DNA of 64,000 bases from Rikenellaceae bacterium (GTDB lineage: Bacteria > Bacteroidota > Bacteroidia > Bacteroidales > Rikenellaceae), in the NCBI GenBank assembly GCA_015060115.1, contig SUZB01000011.1:1-64000 (forward strand), read 5' to 3'. Below the pieces are notes generated by a model. That model saw only the letters and a list, made by a program, of their open reading frames with translations, ran no database searches and was not told where the DNA came from. Position numbers and translations under genes: made by a program. This document shows, piece after piece, positions 17,256-26,200 of this stretch. Every line of letters starts with the position of its first letter. Position 1 is the stretch's first letter.

Positions 17256-18704
17256 TTAGCGCTTGTTAAGCTCCGAAGCAAAGGTCTTCTTGCCGGTGTC
17301 GTAGGCGGTGTGAACGCTCGGACCAGAGATACAGCCACCATCGCAGACCATCACCTCGATGAACTGAGCGGGAGCTTTGCCACTCTTACCATAAGCCTTC
17401 AACAGAGCGACATTCTTCTTGTTAAGACCTGCAATCTGCAAGGTTGTGAAGTCGATCTTGCCATTTACGAACTCCTGAACAGCAGCTGTTACACCACCAT
17501 TCTCAGCAAAGCCGTGAGCCGAGCGGCGTGATGCACACTCAACAGGCATTACATGAGCCTCGCCAATCTCGATGCCCATACCGCTAAGGATAGCGTGAAT
17601 CTCCTCGTAGGTGAGAACGAAGTCTACCTTGCCCTCAAGACCCTCGCGGCGTACCTCCTTACGCTTAGCGATACAAGGACCTACGAAGACGAGCTTAGCG
17701 TTAGGATATTTCTCGCGTGCGATGTCCGCAGTGTAAATCATAGGCGAGTAGGTAGAAGAGATATACTTCTGCAACTCGGGGGCGTGCTTGCGTGCCATCT
17801 CCATGTATGAGGGGCAGCAAGAGGTGGTCATAAAGGGCTGACCCTCCTCCATCTTCTCGGCAAACTCGTGAGTCTCCTTCTCGGTGGTAACCTCAGCACC
17901 ACGCGCTACCTCGATAACATCCTTGAAGCCGATAGCCTTGATAGCACCATAAACCTGCTCGGTAGGCATATCGTACTGTGAGAGGATTGAGGGAGCAACC
18001 ATCGCTACAACCTCCTCGCCACGGCGGATAGCCTGCAAGATGTCGAATACCTGCGAAATCTCGAAGATAGCACCGAAGGGACAAGCATTCATACACTTAC
18101 CGCAGTAGATACACTTCGACTCGTCGATGTGCTCTACGCCATACTCGTCCTTCGAGATAGCGCCAACGGGGCAAGCCTCCTCGCAAGGAACGGGGATGTA
18201 AACGATGGCGTGGTAGGGACAAGCAGCAAAACACTTACCGCAGCTGATACATATCTTGTGGTTGATTTTGCCCTGCGATGTCTCGGGGTCGAACTCAATA
18301 GCGCCCTTGGGACAAGCGTGCTCACAAGCACGAGCAACGCAACCTCGGCAAAGGTTCGTAATATCGTAGTTGGTGCGAACACAAGACGAGCAAGCCTCGT
18401 CAATAACGCACATAATGTTGTCCTTGATCTTCTTGCGGTCAAGAGCACCCTTAGCGTAGTCTGAAAGGGGTGTGAGCTCGTCAGCCTCATCGGTCATATC
18501 GTAGCCCAACAAAGGCAACGACTTGTATTTCCAAACGGCGCGCTCCTTGTGGATGCAGCAGCGGCCACGAACCTGTGAGTTGCGAGGACTAAACTCAATG
18601 GGTACTCGGTCGATTTTCTCGACAAGCTGACCCTCGTTCCAGAGGCTTACAAGCTTGGTAAGCAATCTCTGGCGAACAATCATAACATTATTCTTAATTG
18701 CCAT
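17256..18704 (-). CDS. hydA: monomeric [FeFe] hydrogenase (group B-like)
   Basis: A 482-residue hydrogenase catalytic subunit interconverting protons and H2, probably with ferredoxin. The N-terminal half holds ferredoxin-type cysteine clusters: an atypical Cys-rich segment (about 99-132), CISCGKCFAACP (152-163) and CIYCGKCMNACP (198-209). H-cluster motifs follow. L1 is TSCCPS (294-299). L2 is GPCIAK (342-347) rather than the MPCxxKxxE of standard (group A) enzymes. L3 is EVMVCDGGCISG (450-461) without the GGGQP tail. All four ligand cysteines are therefore present (Cys297, 344, 454, 458). The altered L2/L3 resemble the group B monomeric enzymes common in gut Bacteroidetes and clostridia; that assignment is from memory of the motifs. 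There are no NADH-type HydB/HydC partners nearby. A consensus promoter precedes it. Confidence 0.93.
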   Translation of the reverse strand: MAIKNNVMIVRQRLLTKLVSLWNEGQLVEKIDRVPIEFSPRNSQVRGRCCIHKERAVWKYKSLPLLGYDMTDEADELTPLSDYAKGALDRKKIKDNIMCVIDEACSSCVRTNYDITNLCRGCVARACEHACPKGAIEFDPETSQGKINHKICISCGKCFAACPYHAIVYIPVPCEEACPVGAISKDEYGVEHIDESKCIYCGKCMNACPFGAIFEISQVFDILQAIRRGEEVVAMVAPSILSQYDMPTEQVYGAIKAIGFKDVIEVARGAEVTTEKETHEFAEKMEEGQPFMTTSCCPSYMEMARKHAPELQKYISSTYSPMIYTADIAREKYPNAKLVFVGPCIAKRKEVRREGLEGKVDFVLTYEEIHAILSGMGIEIGEAHVMPVECASRRSAHGFAENGGVTAAVQEFVNGKIDFTTLQIAGLNKKNVALLKAYGKSGKAPAQFIEVMVCDGGCISGPSVHTAYDTGKKTFASELNKR

Positions 18705-18738
18705 ATCGTAAAGTGTTTATTGAATGCTGTAGAGCTAT

Positions 18739-18748
18739 GGGATATCCC
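18739..18748. promoter_or_regulatory. palindrome in the hydA leader
   Basis: GGGATATCCC is a perfect 10-bp palindrome, extended imperfectly by CTAT on the left and TATAG on the right. It lies about 25 bp downstream of the hydA -7 box and 35 bp before the start codon. The position suits an operator, but no regulator can be named. Confidence 0.4.
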
Positions 18749-18770
18749 TATAGTTTTTCGGTTAGTCGAG

Positions 18771-18801
18771 CAAAGATAACATATTTTTTGTATTTTACAA
18801 A
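18771..18801 (-). promoter_or_regulatory. consensus promoter of the hydrogenase operon
   Basis: On the minus strand TTTG (18801-18798), a 19-nt spacer and TATCTTTG (18778-18771) match the Bacteroidetes housekeeping promoter exactly. The predicted leader is about 60 nt. Confidence 0.8.
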
Positions 18802-18848
18802 ATAATATGCCATAATATATTCCAAAAAGACCAATCGATGGTTGTAGT

Positions 18849-21074
18849 CTACTCCAAGGTAAAGCGCTTACTAAGGCGTATATCGTCAGATGCCGAGCCA
18901 ATCAAGACCTCAAATTCGCCACTCTCCGTTCGCCACTCACCCTCGCCACGATCATCGTAGAACGAGAGCGCCTCAGGGGTAATGTCAAATGTTACAACCT
19001 TGCTCTCACCAGGCTCCAAGGCGACCTTCTCGAAGCCCTTAAGCTCCTTCTCGGGTCGTGCCACAGATGACTCTTTATCAGCAATATAGAGTTGAACAAC
19101 CTCCTTGCCCGCACGCTTACCTTGGTTGGTGATTGTTACGCTTGCTTGGAGCATCTCGCCACCTTTGATGCACTCCTTCGAGAGGTGAATATCGCTATAC
19201 TCAAACTCGGTGTAGCTGAGGCCATGACCAAATGCGAAGAGGGGCTTTATGCCGCGCTTCTCGAAGCCACGATAGCCAACGAAAATATCCTCGCTATAAT
19301 ATACCTTGTCGGGGTTGGGGAAGGTCATACCCTCGGCGTGTGAGGGGTAGTCCTCAAGTTTGTAGCCAAAGGTGAAGGGTAGTTTACCGCTGGGGTTTAC
19401 CTCACCCGACAGTACGCGAGCAAGAGCGTTGCCCGCCTCCGAGCCGAGATACCAAGTCTGCACCACAGACTCCACATCCTTTAACCACGGCATAGCCACA
19501 GCGTTGCCCGAAACAAGCACCACCGAGAGATGTTTTGTCGCCTTTGCTAACGCCTCGATAAGTTCATCTTGCGCATAGGGCAGGTTGTACTGCACACGGT
19601 CGAAGCCCTCGGCATCCTGTCTGTCGCTCTTGTTAAGACCACCAATAAATATTACATGGTCGGCCTCTTTTGCTAATGATACCGCCTCTGCGATAAGCTC
19701 CTCCTTAGAGCGGTCGTCGGCAAGGTTCTGACCCGTAACCACACCATTGTAGTCGCCCGTAATGTCGCCAACATAGCCACGAGCCCAGATAACCTCGGCC
19801 TTGCCGTTGTAGTAGCGCTCTATGCCCTCCAAAGGTGAACATTCATACTTGACCTTAAGCGATGAACTGCCACCGCCTACGGTCATCATCTTCACGGCAT
19901 TCTCGCCAACGACCAAGATGCGCTTGGCCTCGGTGGCGATAGGCAGGTTGTTGCGCTCATTTTTAAGCAGTACGATGCCCTCCTGGCCAATGCGTCGGGC
20001 AGCCTCGGTGTGCGCCTCCGAGCACATTGCGCCATAGGGCTTATATGGGTTCATCGCAGTGCGGAAGGTGATGCGCAGCACTCGGCGTACCTTGTCGTCA
20101 AGCTCCTCAGTGCCCACCTCGCCACGCTCGATAAGCTCAAGATAGGGCATCGCCATATAGTACATATCGTAGGCGTTGCTTGCACCCTCTCTAAGGCCAT
20201 CTGTCCACGAGCCAAACTCCAAGTCGAGTCCATTGCGGATAGCCTCGATAGTGGAGTGCGTACCACCCCAGTCCGAAACGACAACGCCATCAAAACCCCA
20301 CTCCGACTTGAGTATCTGGTTGAGTAGGCGGTCGTTATGGCAAGCGTAGATGCCACGATACTTGTTGTATGAACCCATAATGCTCCAAGCGCCACCTCGT
20401 GTTACGGCAGCCTTGAATGCGGGGAGGTAAATCTCATATAGCGCACGGTCCGAAAGGTCTACATCGACCTGATGGCGATATAGCTCCTCGTTGTTCAAGG
20501 CGTAGTGCTTGACACAGGCTGCAACACCCTGACGCTGAACACCCTGAACATAGGGTACGACCATCTCCGATGCTAAGTAGGGGTCTTCGCCCATATACTC
20601 GAAGTTACGGCCACAATAGGGTGTGCGATAGATGTTTACGCCGGGGCCGAGCAGGATATCCTTCTCGCGGTAGCGTGCCTCCTCGCCGATGCTTACGCCA
20701 TAGAGGTCGGCAATCTCACGATTCCAAGTCGCCGCCAAGCAGGTGAGTGCAGGGTATGCCGTACAAGAGTCGTTTGTCCAGCGTGCCTGCTCCCACTCGT
20801 CCCACAACACCTCTGGGCGAATGCCGTGAGGGCCATCGGTACACCACAACTCGGCGATGCCAAGGCGAGGTACGCCGGGTGAGGAGAACTTCGACTGTGC
20901 GTGGATAATGGCAATTTTCTCGCGGAGAGTCATGCGACTAAGGGCATCTTCGACACGCTCCTCGATAGGTGCATCGGGGTCGAGATAGATGGGTCGAATG
21001 GTGCGCTCGGGCGATGATGCCACAGCAATAGCGGTTACAAAGAGTGCAACCAGCGAGAGTGTAAAGCGTTTCAT
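18849..21074 (-). CDS. GH3 beta-glycosidase (secreted)
   Basis: A 741-residue family 3 glycoside hydrolase, distinct in sequence from the BglX-like enzyme at the left end. The signal peptide is cleaved near AVA-SS (about residue 19), with no lipobox, so a periplasmic enzyme is expected. Active-site features are VKHYALNN (about 188-195) and the nucleophile motif VVSDWGGTH with Asp268. The GH3 C-terminal domain and a fibronectin-III-like domain complete the usual length. It stands alone rather than in a susCD locus, with its own consensus promoter and an overlapping palindrome. Substrate could be a beta-glucoside or beta-xyloside; sequence alone does not decide. Confidence 0.93.
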   Translation of the reverse strand: MKRFTLSLVALFVTAIAVASSPERTIRPIYLDPDAPIEERVEDALSRMTLREKIAIIHAQSKFSSPGVPRLGIAELWCTDGPHGIRPEVLWDEWEQARWTNDSCTAYPALTCLAATWNREIADLYGVSIGEEARYREKDILLGPGVNIYRTPYCGRNFEYMGEDPYLASEMVVPYVQGVQRQGVAACVKHYALNNEELYRHQVDVDLSDRALYEIYLPAFKAAVTRGGAWSIMGSYNKYRGIYACHNDRLLNQILKSEWGFDGVVVSDWGGTHSTIEAIRNGLDLEFGSWTDGLREGASNAYDMYYMAMPYLELIERGEVGTEELDDKVRRVLRITFRTAMNPYKPYGAMCSEAHTEAARRIGQEGIVLLKNERNNLPIATEAKRILVVGENAVKMMTVGGGSSSLKVKYECSPLEGIERYYNGKAEVIWARGYVGDITGDYNGVVTGQNLADDRSKEELIAEAVSLAKEADHVIFIGGLNKSDRQDAEGFDRVQYNLPYAQDELIEALAKATKHLSVVLVSGNAVAMPWLKDVESVVQTWYLGSEAGNALARVLSGEVNPSGKLPFTFGYKLEDYPSHAEGMTFPNPDKVYYSEDIFVGYRGFEKRGIKPLFAFGHGLSYTEFEYSDIHLSKECIKGGEMLQASVTITNQGKRAGKEVVQLYIADKESSVARPEKELKGFEKVALEPGESKVVTFDITPEALSFYDDRGEGEWRTESGEFEVLIGSASDDIRLSKRFTLE

Positions 21075-21093
21075 AGCGTATATGTTTTTGATT

Positions 21094-21114
21094 ATTTGTC
21101 GATTTTCGACAAAT
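21094..21114. promoter_or_regulatory. palindrome overlapping the GH3 promoter (operator candidate)
   Basis: ATTTGTCGA, a 3-nt spacer and TCGACAAAT form a perfect 9-bp inverted repeat. It overlaps the -7 box of the GH3 promoter and the expected transcription start, the classic location for a repressor site. It could instead be a weak hairpin at the 5' end of the message. Confidence 0.55.
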
Positions 21115-21141
21115 TTAGGAAATTTTTGCTAAAAAAGCAAA
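21110..21141 (-). promoter_or_regulatory. consensus promoter of the second GH3 gene
   Basis: On the minus strand TTTG (21141-21138), a 20-nt spacer and TAAATTTG (21117-21110) match the Bacteroidetes pattern exactly. The -33 box lies inside the last codons of the upstream radical SAM gene. Confidence 0.7.
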
Positions 21142-22070
21142 TCTCCTTGGCGGTAATTGCTCTGCATCATTCGCCTAACGAGGCGTTGGCGCAGTGTGTC
21201 GGGGCGCTCGCCACCGAGTGGAGAGTGTGCGATAAGGTTGCGTGGCGCAAGCGTAAAGAGGCGGTCGATGGCCGTAGATGGCTGAATGTGGCGCAAAAAC
21301 TCAATCAGAAGGTCGATATAGTCGTCTGTCGAGAAGTTGCGCGATAGAAGAAACTCTTCGGGCTCTCTTCTAAACTCCTCGGCCATAGCGGTGGAGCGAT
21401 ATATTTGAAGCTGGTGAAGTTTTATATAGTTGAGGTCGAGTGAGTTGATTGCTTCGGATGTGGTTATGATGTCGGCTCGGCTTTCGCCCGGTAGACCGAT
21501 GATAAAGTGCGCTCCAATCTCAATGTTTCTGCCTTGGGTAAGCTCCACAGCACGCTGAGCATCGGCAAACAGATGGTGTCGGTTTACACGCCTTAGGGTG
21601 CGGTCGAGTGTGGACTCAATGCCATACTCCACGGCTACATATTTATGTGTGGCAATATCTGCTAAAATATCGACTATTTCGGAATTGATGCAGTCGGGGC
21701 GTGTGCCGATGATAATTCCTGAAATTTTGGGGTTGGCGAGGGCTTCGTTGTAGAGTGTTCGGAGTTGTTCTACGGGGGCGTAGGTGTTTGTACCCGACTG
21801 AAAATATGCAAGATAGTGGGCACTTTGGCGATTGCGCTCGGTGTGGAACGCTATACCTCGCTCTATCTGCTCCGCAATGCTCTCGGCCTCTCTGCAATAC
21901 GATGGCGAAAAAGCTTCGTTAAGACAAAAAGTGCAACCGCCCCAACCGAGCTTTCCATCTCGATTGGGGCAGCCTAAGTGGGCATCTATCGCAACCTTCT
22001 GCACACGACCACCGAGCCTACGGCGTAGGGCTGTGGCGTGGTCGTTGTAGGGTAGTTGCGAAGTAGACAT
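21129..22070 (-). CDS. TIGR01212-family (YhcC-like) radical SAM protein
   Basis: A 313-residue radical SAM protein. The cluster-binding cysteines have the unusual spacing of this family (HLGCPNRDGKLGWGGCTFC, around residue 32-51) rather than CxxxCxxC at close range. Other hallmarks are YFQSGTNTYAP, IIIGTRPDC, VEYGIES and HFIIGLPGE. Members such as E. coli YhcC have no settled reaction; a role in tRNA or other modification is only speculation. It follows tsaD by 17 bp on the same strand, so the two may share a message. Confidence 0.92.
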   Translation of the reverse strand: MSTSQLPYNDHATALRRRLGGRVQKVAIDAHLGCPNRDGKLGWGGCTFCLNEAFSPSYCREAESIAEQIERGIAFHTERNRQSAHYLAYFQSGTNTYAPVEQLRTLYNEALANPKISGIIIGTRPDCINSEIVDILADIATHKYVAVEYGIESTLDRTLRRVNRHHLFADAQRAVELTQGRNIEIGAHFIIGLPGESRADIITTSEAINSLDLNYIKLHQLQIYRSTAMAEEFRREPEEFLLSRNFSTDDYIDLLIEFLRHIQPSTAIDRLFTLAPRNLIAHSPLGGERPDTLRQRLVRRMMQSNYRQGDLLF

Positions 22071-22087
22071 TTGCCTAAAAAAATCTC

Positions 22088-23113
22088 TTACAAATCCTGA
22101 AGTCGTGCCACGGGTGATACATCGAGCGAGGATAGCTCACCCGCCATATAACGGTAGTAGCCCGCAGTGGCAATCATCGCGGCGTTGTCGGTCGTAAACT
22201 TTAGCTCCGGAAGGAAACAGCGCCAACCACGGCGTCTGCCAGCCTCCGAAATTGCGTTGCGCAAGCCTGAGTTTGCCGATACGCCACCAGCAATGGCGAT
22301 ATCCTTGATGCCTGTAGCCTTCGAGGCCTTGATTAGCTTGTCGAGCAGGATGTCGATGATGGTCTTTTGTAGCGAGGCGCAGAGGTCGGCCTTGTGCTTC
22401 TCGACAAAGTCCGAATCCTCCTTTACGGCATCGCGCAAGGTGTAGAGAAACGAGGTCTTAAGGCCTGAAAACGAGTAGTCAAACTCGCCTTCGACATGGG
22501 GTTTCGCAAACTTAAATGCCGAGCTGTCGCCCTCCTTGGCCAAGCGGTCGATGATAGGGCCTCCGGGGTAGGGCAGACCCATAACCTTGGCACACTTATC
22601 GAAGGCCTCACCAGCGGCATCGTCTATGGTTGTGCCGATAATCTCCATCTCGGTGGGTGAATCGACACGCACAATCTGTGTGTGGCCACCGCTAACCAAG
22701 AGGCAGAGGAACGGAAAGTCGGGGTGGGGTAGCTCCCTATCGGGTAGGTCTACAAAGTGCGAGAGGATGTGTCCTTGCAGGTGGTTTACCTCGACAAGAG
22801 GAATGTTGTTGGCAATAGAGAGTCCCTTGGCAAACGAGACGCCAACGAGCAACGAACCGAGAAGGCCAGGGCCTCGGGTGAAGGCTATGGCATCGACTTT
22901 GTCGATGGTGATGCCAGCCTCCTTAAGTGCGGTGTCTACCACAGGGATAATATTCTGTTGGTGGGCACGCGAGGCGAGCTCAGGGATTACACCTCCGTAC
23001 TTCTGGTGTACTGCCTGTGAGGCAATTACATTCGATAGGAGTGTGCGATTTTTGATAACGGCAGCCGAGGTATCGTCGCACGATGACTCGATGCCAAGTA
23101 TAGTGATATCCAT
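22088..23113 (-). CDS. tsaD: tRNA N6-adenosine threonylcarbamoyltransferase
   Basis: A 341-residue ASKHA-fold enzyme that transfers the threonylcarbamoyl group to A37 of ANN-decoding tRNAs. The start GIESSCDDTSAAV, the metal-binding HLQGHILSH, the LLVSGGHTQ loop and the C-terminal SANSGLR (AGGVSANSGLR) are all diagnostic. Length is normal. It is divergent from tamB across a 112-bp gap that holds a 22-bp palindrome. Confidence 0.97.
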   Translation of the reverse strand: MDITILGIESSCDDTSAAVIKNRTLLSNVIASQAVHQKYGGVIPELASRAHQQNIIPVVDTALKEAGITIDKVDAIAFTRGPGLLGSLLVGVSFAKGLSIANNIPLVEVNHLQGHILSHFVDLPDRELPHPDFPFLCLLVSGGHTQIVRVDSPTEMEIIGTTIDDAAGEAFDKCAKVMGLPYPGGPIIDRLAKEGDSSAFKFAKPHVEGEFDYSFSGLKTSFLYTLRDAVKEDSDFVEKHKADLCASLQKTIIDILLDKLIKASKATGIKDIAIAGGVSANSGLRNAISEAGRRRGWRCFLPELKFTTDNAAMIATAGYYRYMAGELSSLDVSPVARLQDL

Positions 23114-23147
23114 TGCGAAATACTTTATTTGCGGTTTTTTGGCAAAT

Positions 23148-23181
23148 TTTTTCTATTTTAATAGAAAAATTATTACTTTTG
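23148..23181. promoter_or_regulatory. palindrome and -7 box in the tsaD-tamB divergent gap
   Basis: A perfect 10-bp inverted repeat with a 2-nt centre (TTTTTCTATT/AATAGAAAAA, 23148-23169) is followed 4 bp later on the plus strand by TACTTTTG (23174-23181), a match to the TAnnTTTG -7 box for tamB. No TTTG is at the right distance; the palindrome occupies that position, suggesting regulator-dependent transcription or simply a poor match. Confidence 0.4.
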
Positions 23182-23225
23182 TAGGTTAATTGCTCTGAAC
23201 TATAACGAGCTAATCACCCTGTTCA

Positions 23226-26200
23226 ATGCGCAAAGTTACAAAAATATTGGGAATGGTGCTATCGACAATCATTTTGTTGTCGATATTTTTGCCCATTTCT
23301 ATATCTTTGGTACTTAGTCTAAAGAGCGTGCAGAACTATGTGGTGGACAAGGCTGCAGCCTTTGCTTCGGAGTATATCGGTGCGCCGGTGGAGATTGGTC
23401 GTATCGATATCGACATCCTTTCGCGTGTGAGTGTTGAGGACTTTTTGGTCCGCGACCACGACCAAGACACTCTTTTGTACGCGCGCGAAGCACGAGCGCT
23501 ATTTACAGGCTTCAATATCGCTCGCGATGGTCTGCGTATCGCCTCGGCAGAGGCTACCGATGCCTGCTTCTGCCTGCGTGAGCTTGACGGGTCGGACGAG
23601 TTGAACATCAGACCTATCGTTGCCCGCCTCTCAAATCCCAACGGACAGAGTAAATTCCAACTCTACATCGACCATATACACGGCGAGAATCTACGCTTTG
23701 TCTACGAGCGCAATGAGCACCGTAATCCTGAGTATGGTATCGACTACTACGATATGGATATCCACGATATTGATGTCTGCATCAAGGACTTTGCTGTGTC
23801 GAAAGCTAAGGTGTGGGCCGATATCGTGTCGCTCTCGGCACGCGAGAAGAGTGGCTTTGAGATAGGGTCGCTATCAACCTATTTCTATGTCGATAGGGGT
23901 GTTATACGCTTCGATAACTTCGATATCTCTACTGCCAATTCGCATATCTACTTGCCTCGCTACCTTATCGAGGGCGGTAGCTGGGAGTGCTACAAGCACT
24001 TTGTTGAGGATGTGCGTATGACGGGTAGTGTCGAACATTCATCGCTCTCGACAGCCGATTTGGGATATTTTGCTCCAGGCCTAAGGGATTGGAACTTAAA
24101 GATTGAGAATGTCGATGCCTCGGTAGATGGCGTGGTGCGCGATATGTCGGGCGTGGTGAATAACCTCGATATGGGTGAGGCGACCAACCTTGAGGCAACA
24201 ATCCGTATGCAGGGCCTGCCTGAGTGGCAGACTACACAATATACGGCGGGCATAAAGCACCTTACGACCACCTCCGAGGATATTCTTGCGATTATCGGCA
24301 ATGTCGTTAAAGAGCCTCTGCCCGATAAGGTGAACGATATTATCCGCAACGCCTCGACAGTGGATTTGCGTGCTACATTTGGCGGTAGACTTGACTCATT
24401 CCGTGTGGTGGGTAACTTGGCTACGGCCGTTGGTAAGGTGTCGGCAGATGCCACAATCAAAAAGGCGGCCGAGGGTCGCTATGCCATCGATGGCGTGGTT
24501 AATACCTCATCACTCGAACTTGGCAATCTGCTCGATGTTAAGTCGCTGGGCAGTGCCGATGCGCACATTGTGGCTAAGGCTACGGTGGGCGGTGGCGACC
24601 TGTTGGCCGATGTCGATGCACGAATTGATCGTCTCGGCTTTGGCAAGTACCGCTATCGCGATATTGAGGTAGATGGCTCGGTCGAGGGCTCGGAGTACTC
24701 GGTGGTAGTAAACTCCTTAGACGAGAACTTGGAGTTTGACCTCTATGGCGCTATGAGCCTTGGCGAGGAGCGACCTACCTACGACTTTTCGGTAGATATG
24801 CGCCGTGCAGACCTTCATGCCTTGGGTATCAACCGCCGCGATTCGGTGTCGGTTATCTCGGCTATGCTCGGTGCTCGTGCTGAGGGTAAGAGCATCGATG
24901 AAATGGATGGTGGCGTAAGTATTGCCGATGTGGTATACCGCTATGCCGATAAGGAGCTTACTACCGACCGCCTCACTGTGGAGCTTAGCGGTGGCGACAA
25001 CTCGCGCTCGGTGGTGCTTGCATCGGAGTTTGTGGATTTGCAGTTCCAGAGCCGTTTGGGCTATCGCGATATTTTCGAGTACCTCTACAACTCGCTCAAG
25101 ACCTATGTGCCGTTGCTCTATGACGATAGCGAGCGCAGTCAGGTTGTGGGAGGTAACTCGGCAGCCGACTACTCGATGCTTAAGGTGCGTGCCGGCGAGA
25201 GCATCAACGACCTGCTCGATGCTATCTCTGGCGGTATGATGATGGCCCCCGAAACGGAGCTGAGCCTGATGTTTAGCCCATCGAGCAACCTTATCTCGAT
25301 TCAGGCCGAGAGTGAGGCGCTGGAGTATGGCGGTGTGATTATGGCCAATGCCGAGATTGATATCAACAATCGTAGCGATTCGCTCTCGATGTGGATTAAC
25401 TCGTCGGGCATCTATATGGGCTCTCGCCTTGTTATGCCCAACTTCTCGGCTACGGGTGGTGCACGCGAGAATCGTATATCGCTCACGGCAGGTTTCCGCG
25501 ACGATAGAGATAATCAGTCGGGTATGCTCGGCCTGAGTGCCAAGTTTAGCCGTAATCAGCAGACCAAGCGCCGTTCGATACATGTCGATATTCGCCCCTC
25601 ACACTTTACGACCGATACACAGCAGTGGAAACTCTCGGCTAAGGGCATCGACATCGACTCGTCGCGCATACAGATTAACTCGTTCCAGATTGCTCGTCCC
25701 GAACAGCAACTTATCATCGATGGCGTGGCATCGCGCTCACGAAACGACTCGATACGCCTTACGCTGAAGAACTTCGACCTTGCGCCACTCTCGGCATTTA
25801 CCGAGCGTGTGGGGTATAACTTCTCGAGCCGTGCCAATGGCTATGCCTCGATGAAGTCGGCACTCAAGAATCCTGAGATTGAGGCAAACATCGACCTCGA
25901 TGATATTGCCGTTAATGATATTACAGCTCCGCCACAGCGCATCACCTCGAATTGGGATTTCGAGGATAACCGTGCCCGTGTCTTTATCGCCGACCGCACG
26001 ACGGCCGATACGGTCATTCGTGGCTACTACCAGCCCTCGGATAACCGCTACTATGCCCGTGCTAAGATGGGACGAGTGAAGTTGGCGTTGTTGCAGCCAT
26101 TCCTCAAGGGTATCATCTCCGATATTCAGGGTGATGCCGATGTCGATGTCAATATCTTGGGTCGTGGCCGTCAGGCTAAACTCAACGGTGGCGCTACGGT

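Noticed and set aside
17256..18704. Subunit of a trimeric NADH-dependent bifurcating hydrogenase
   Set aside because: No NuoE/NuoF-like (HydB/HydC) partner genes are in the cluster, and the protein has the compact monomeric architecture.
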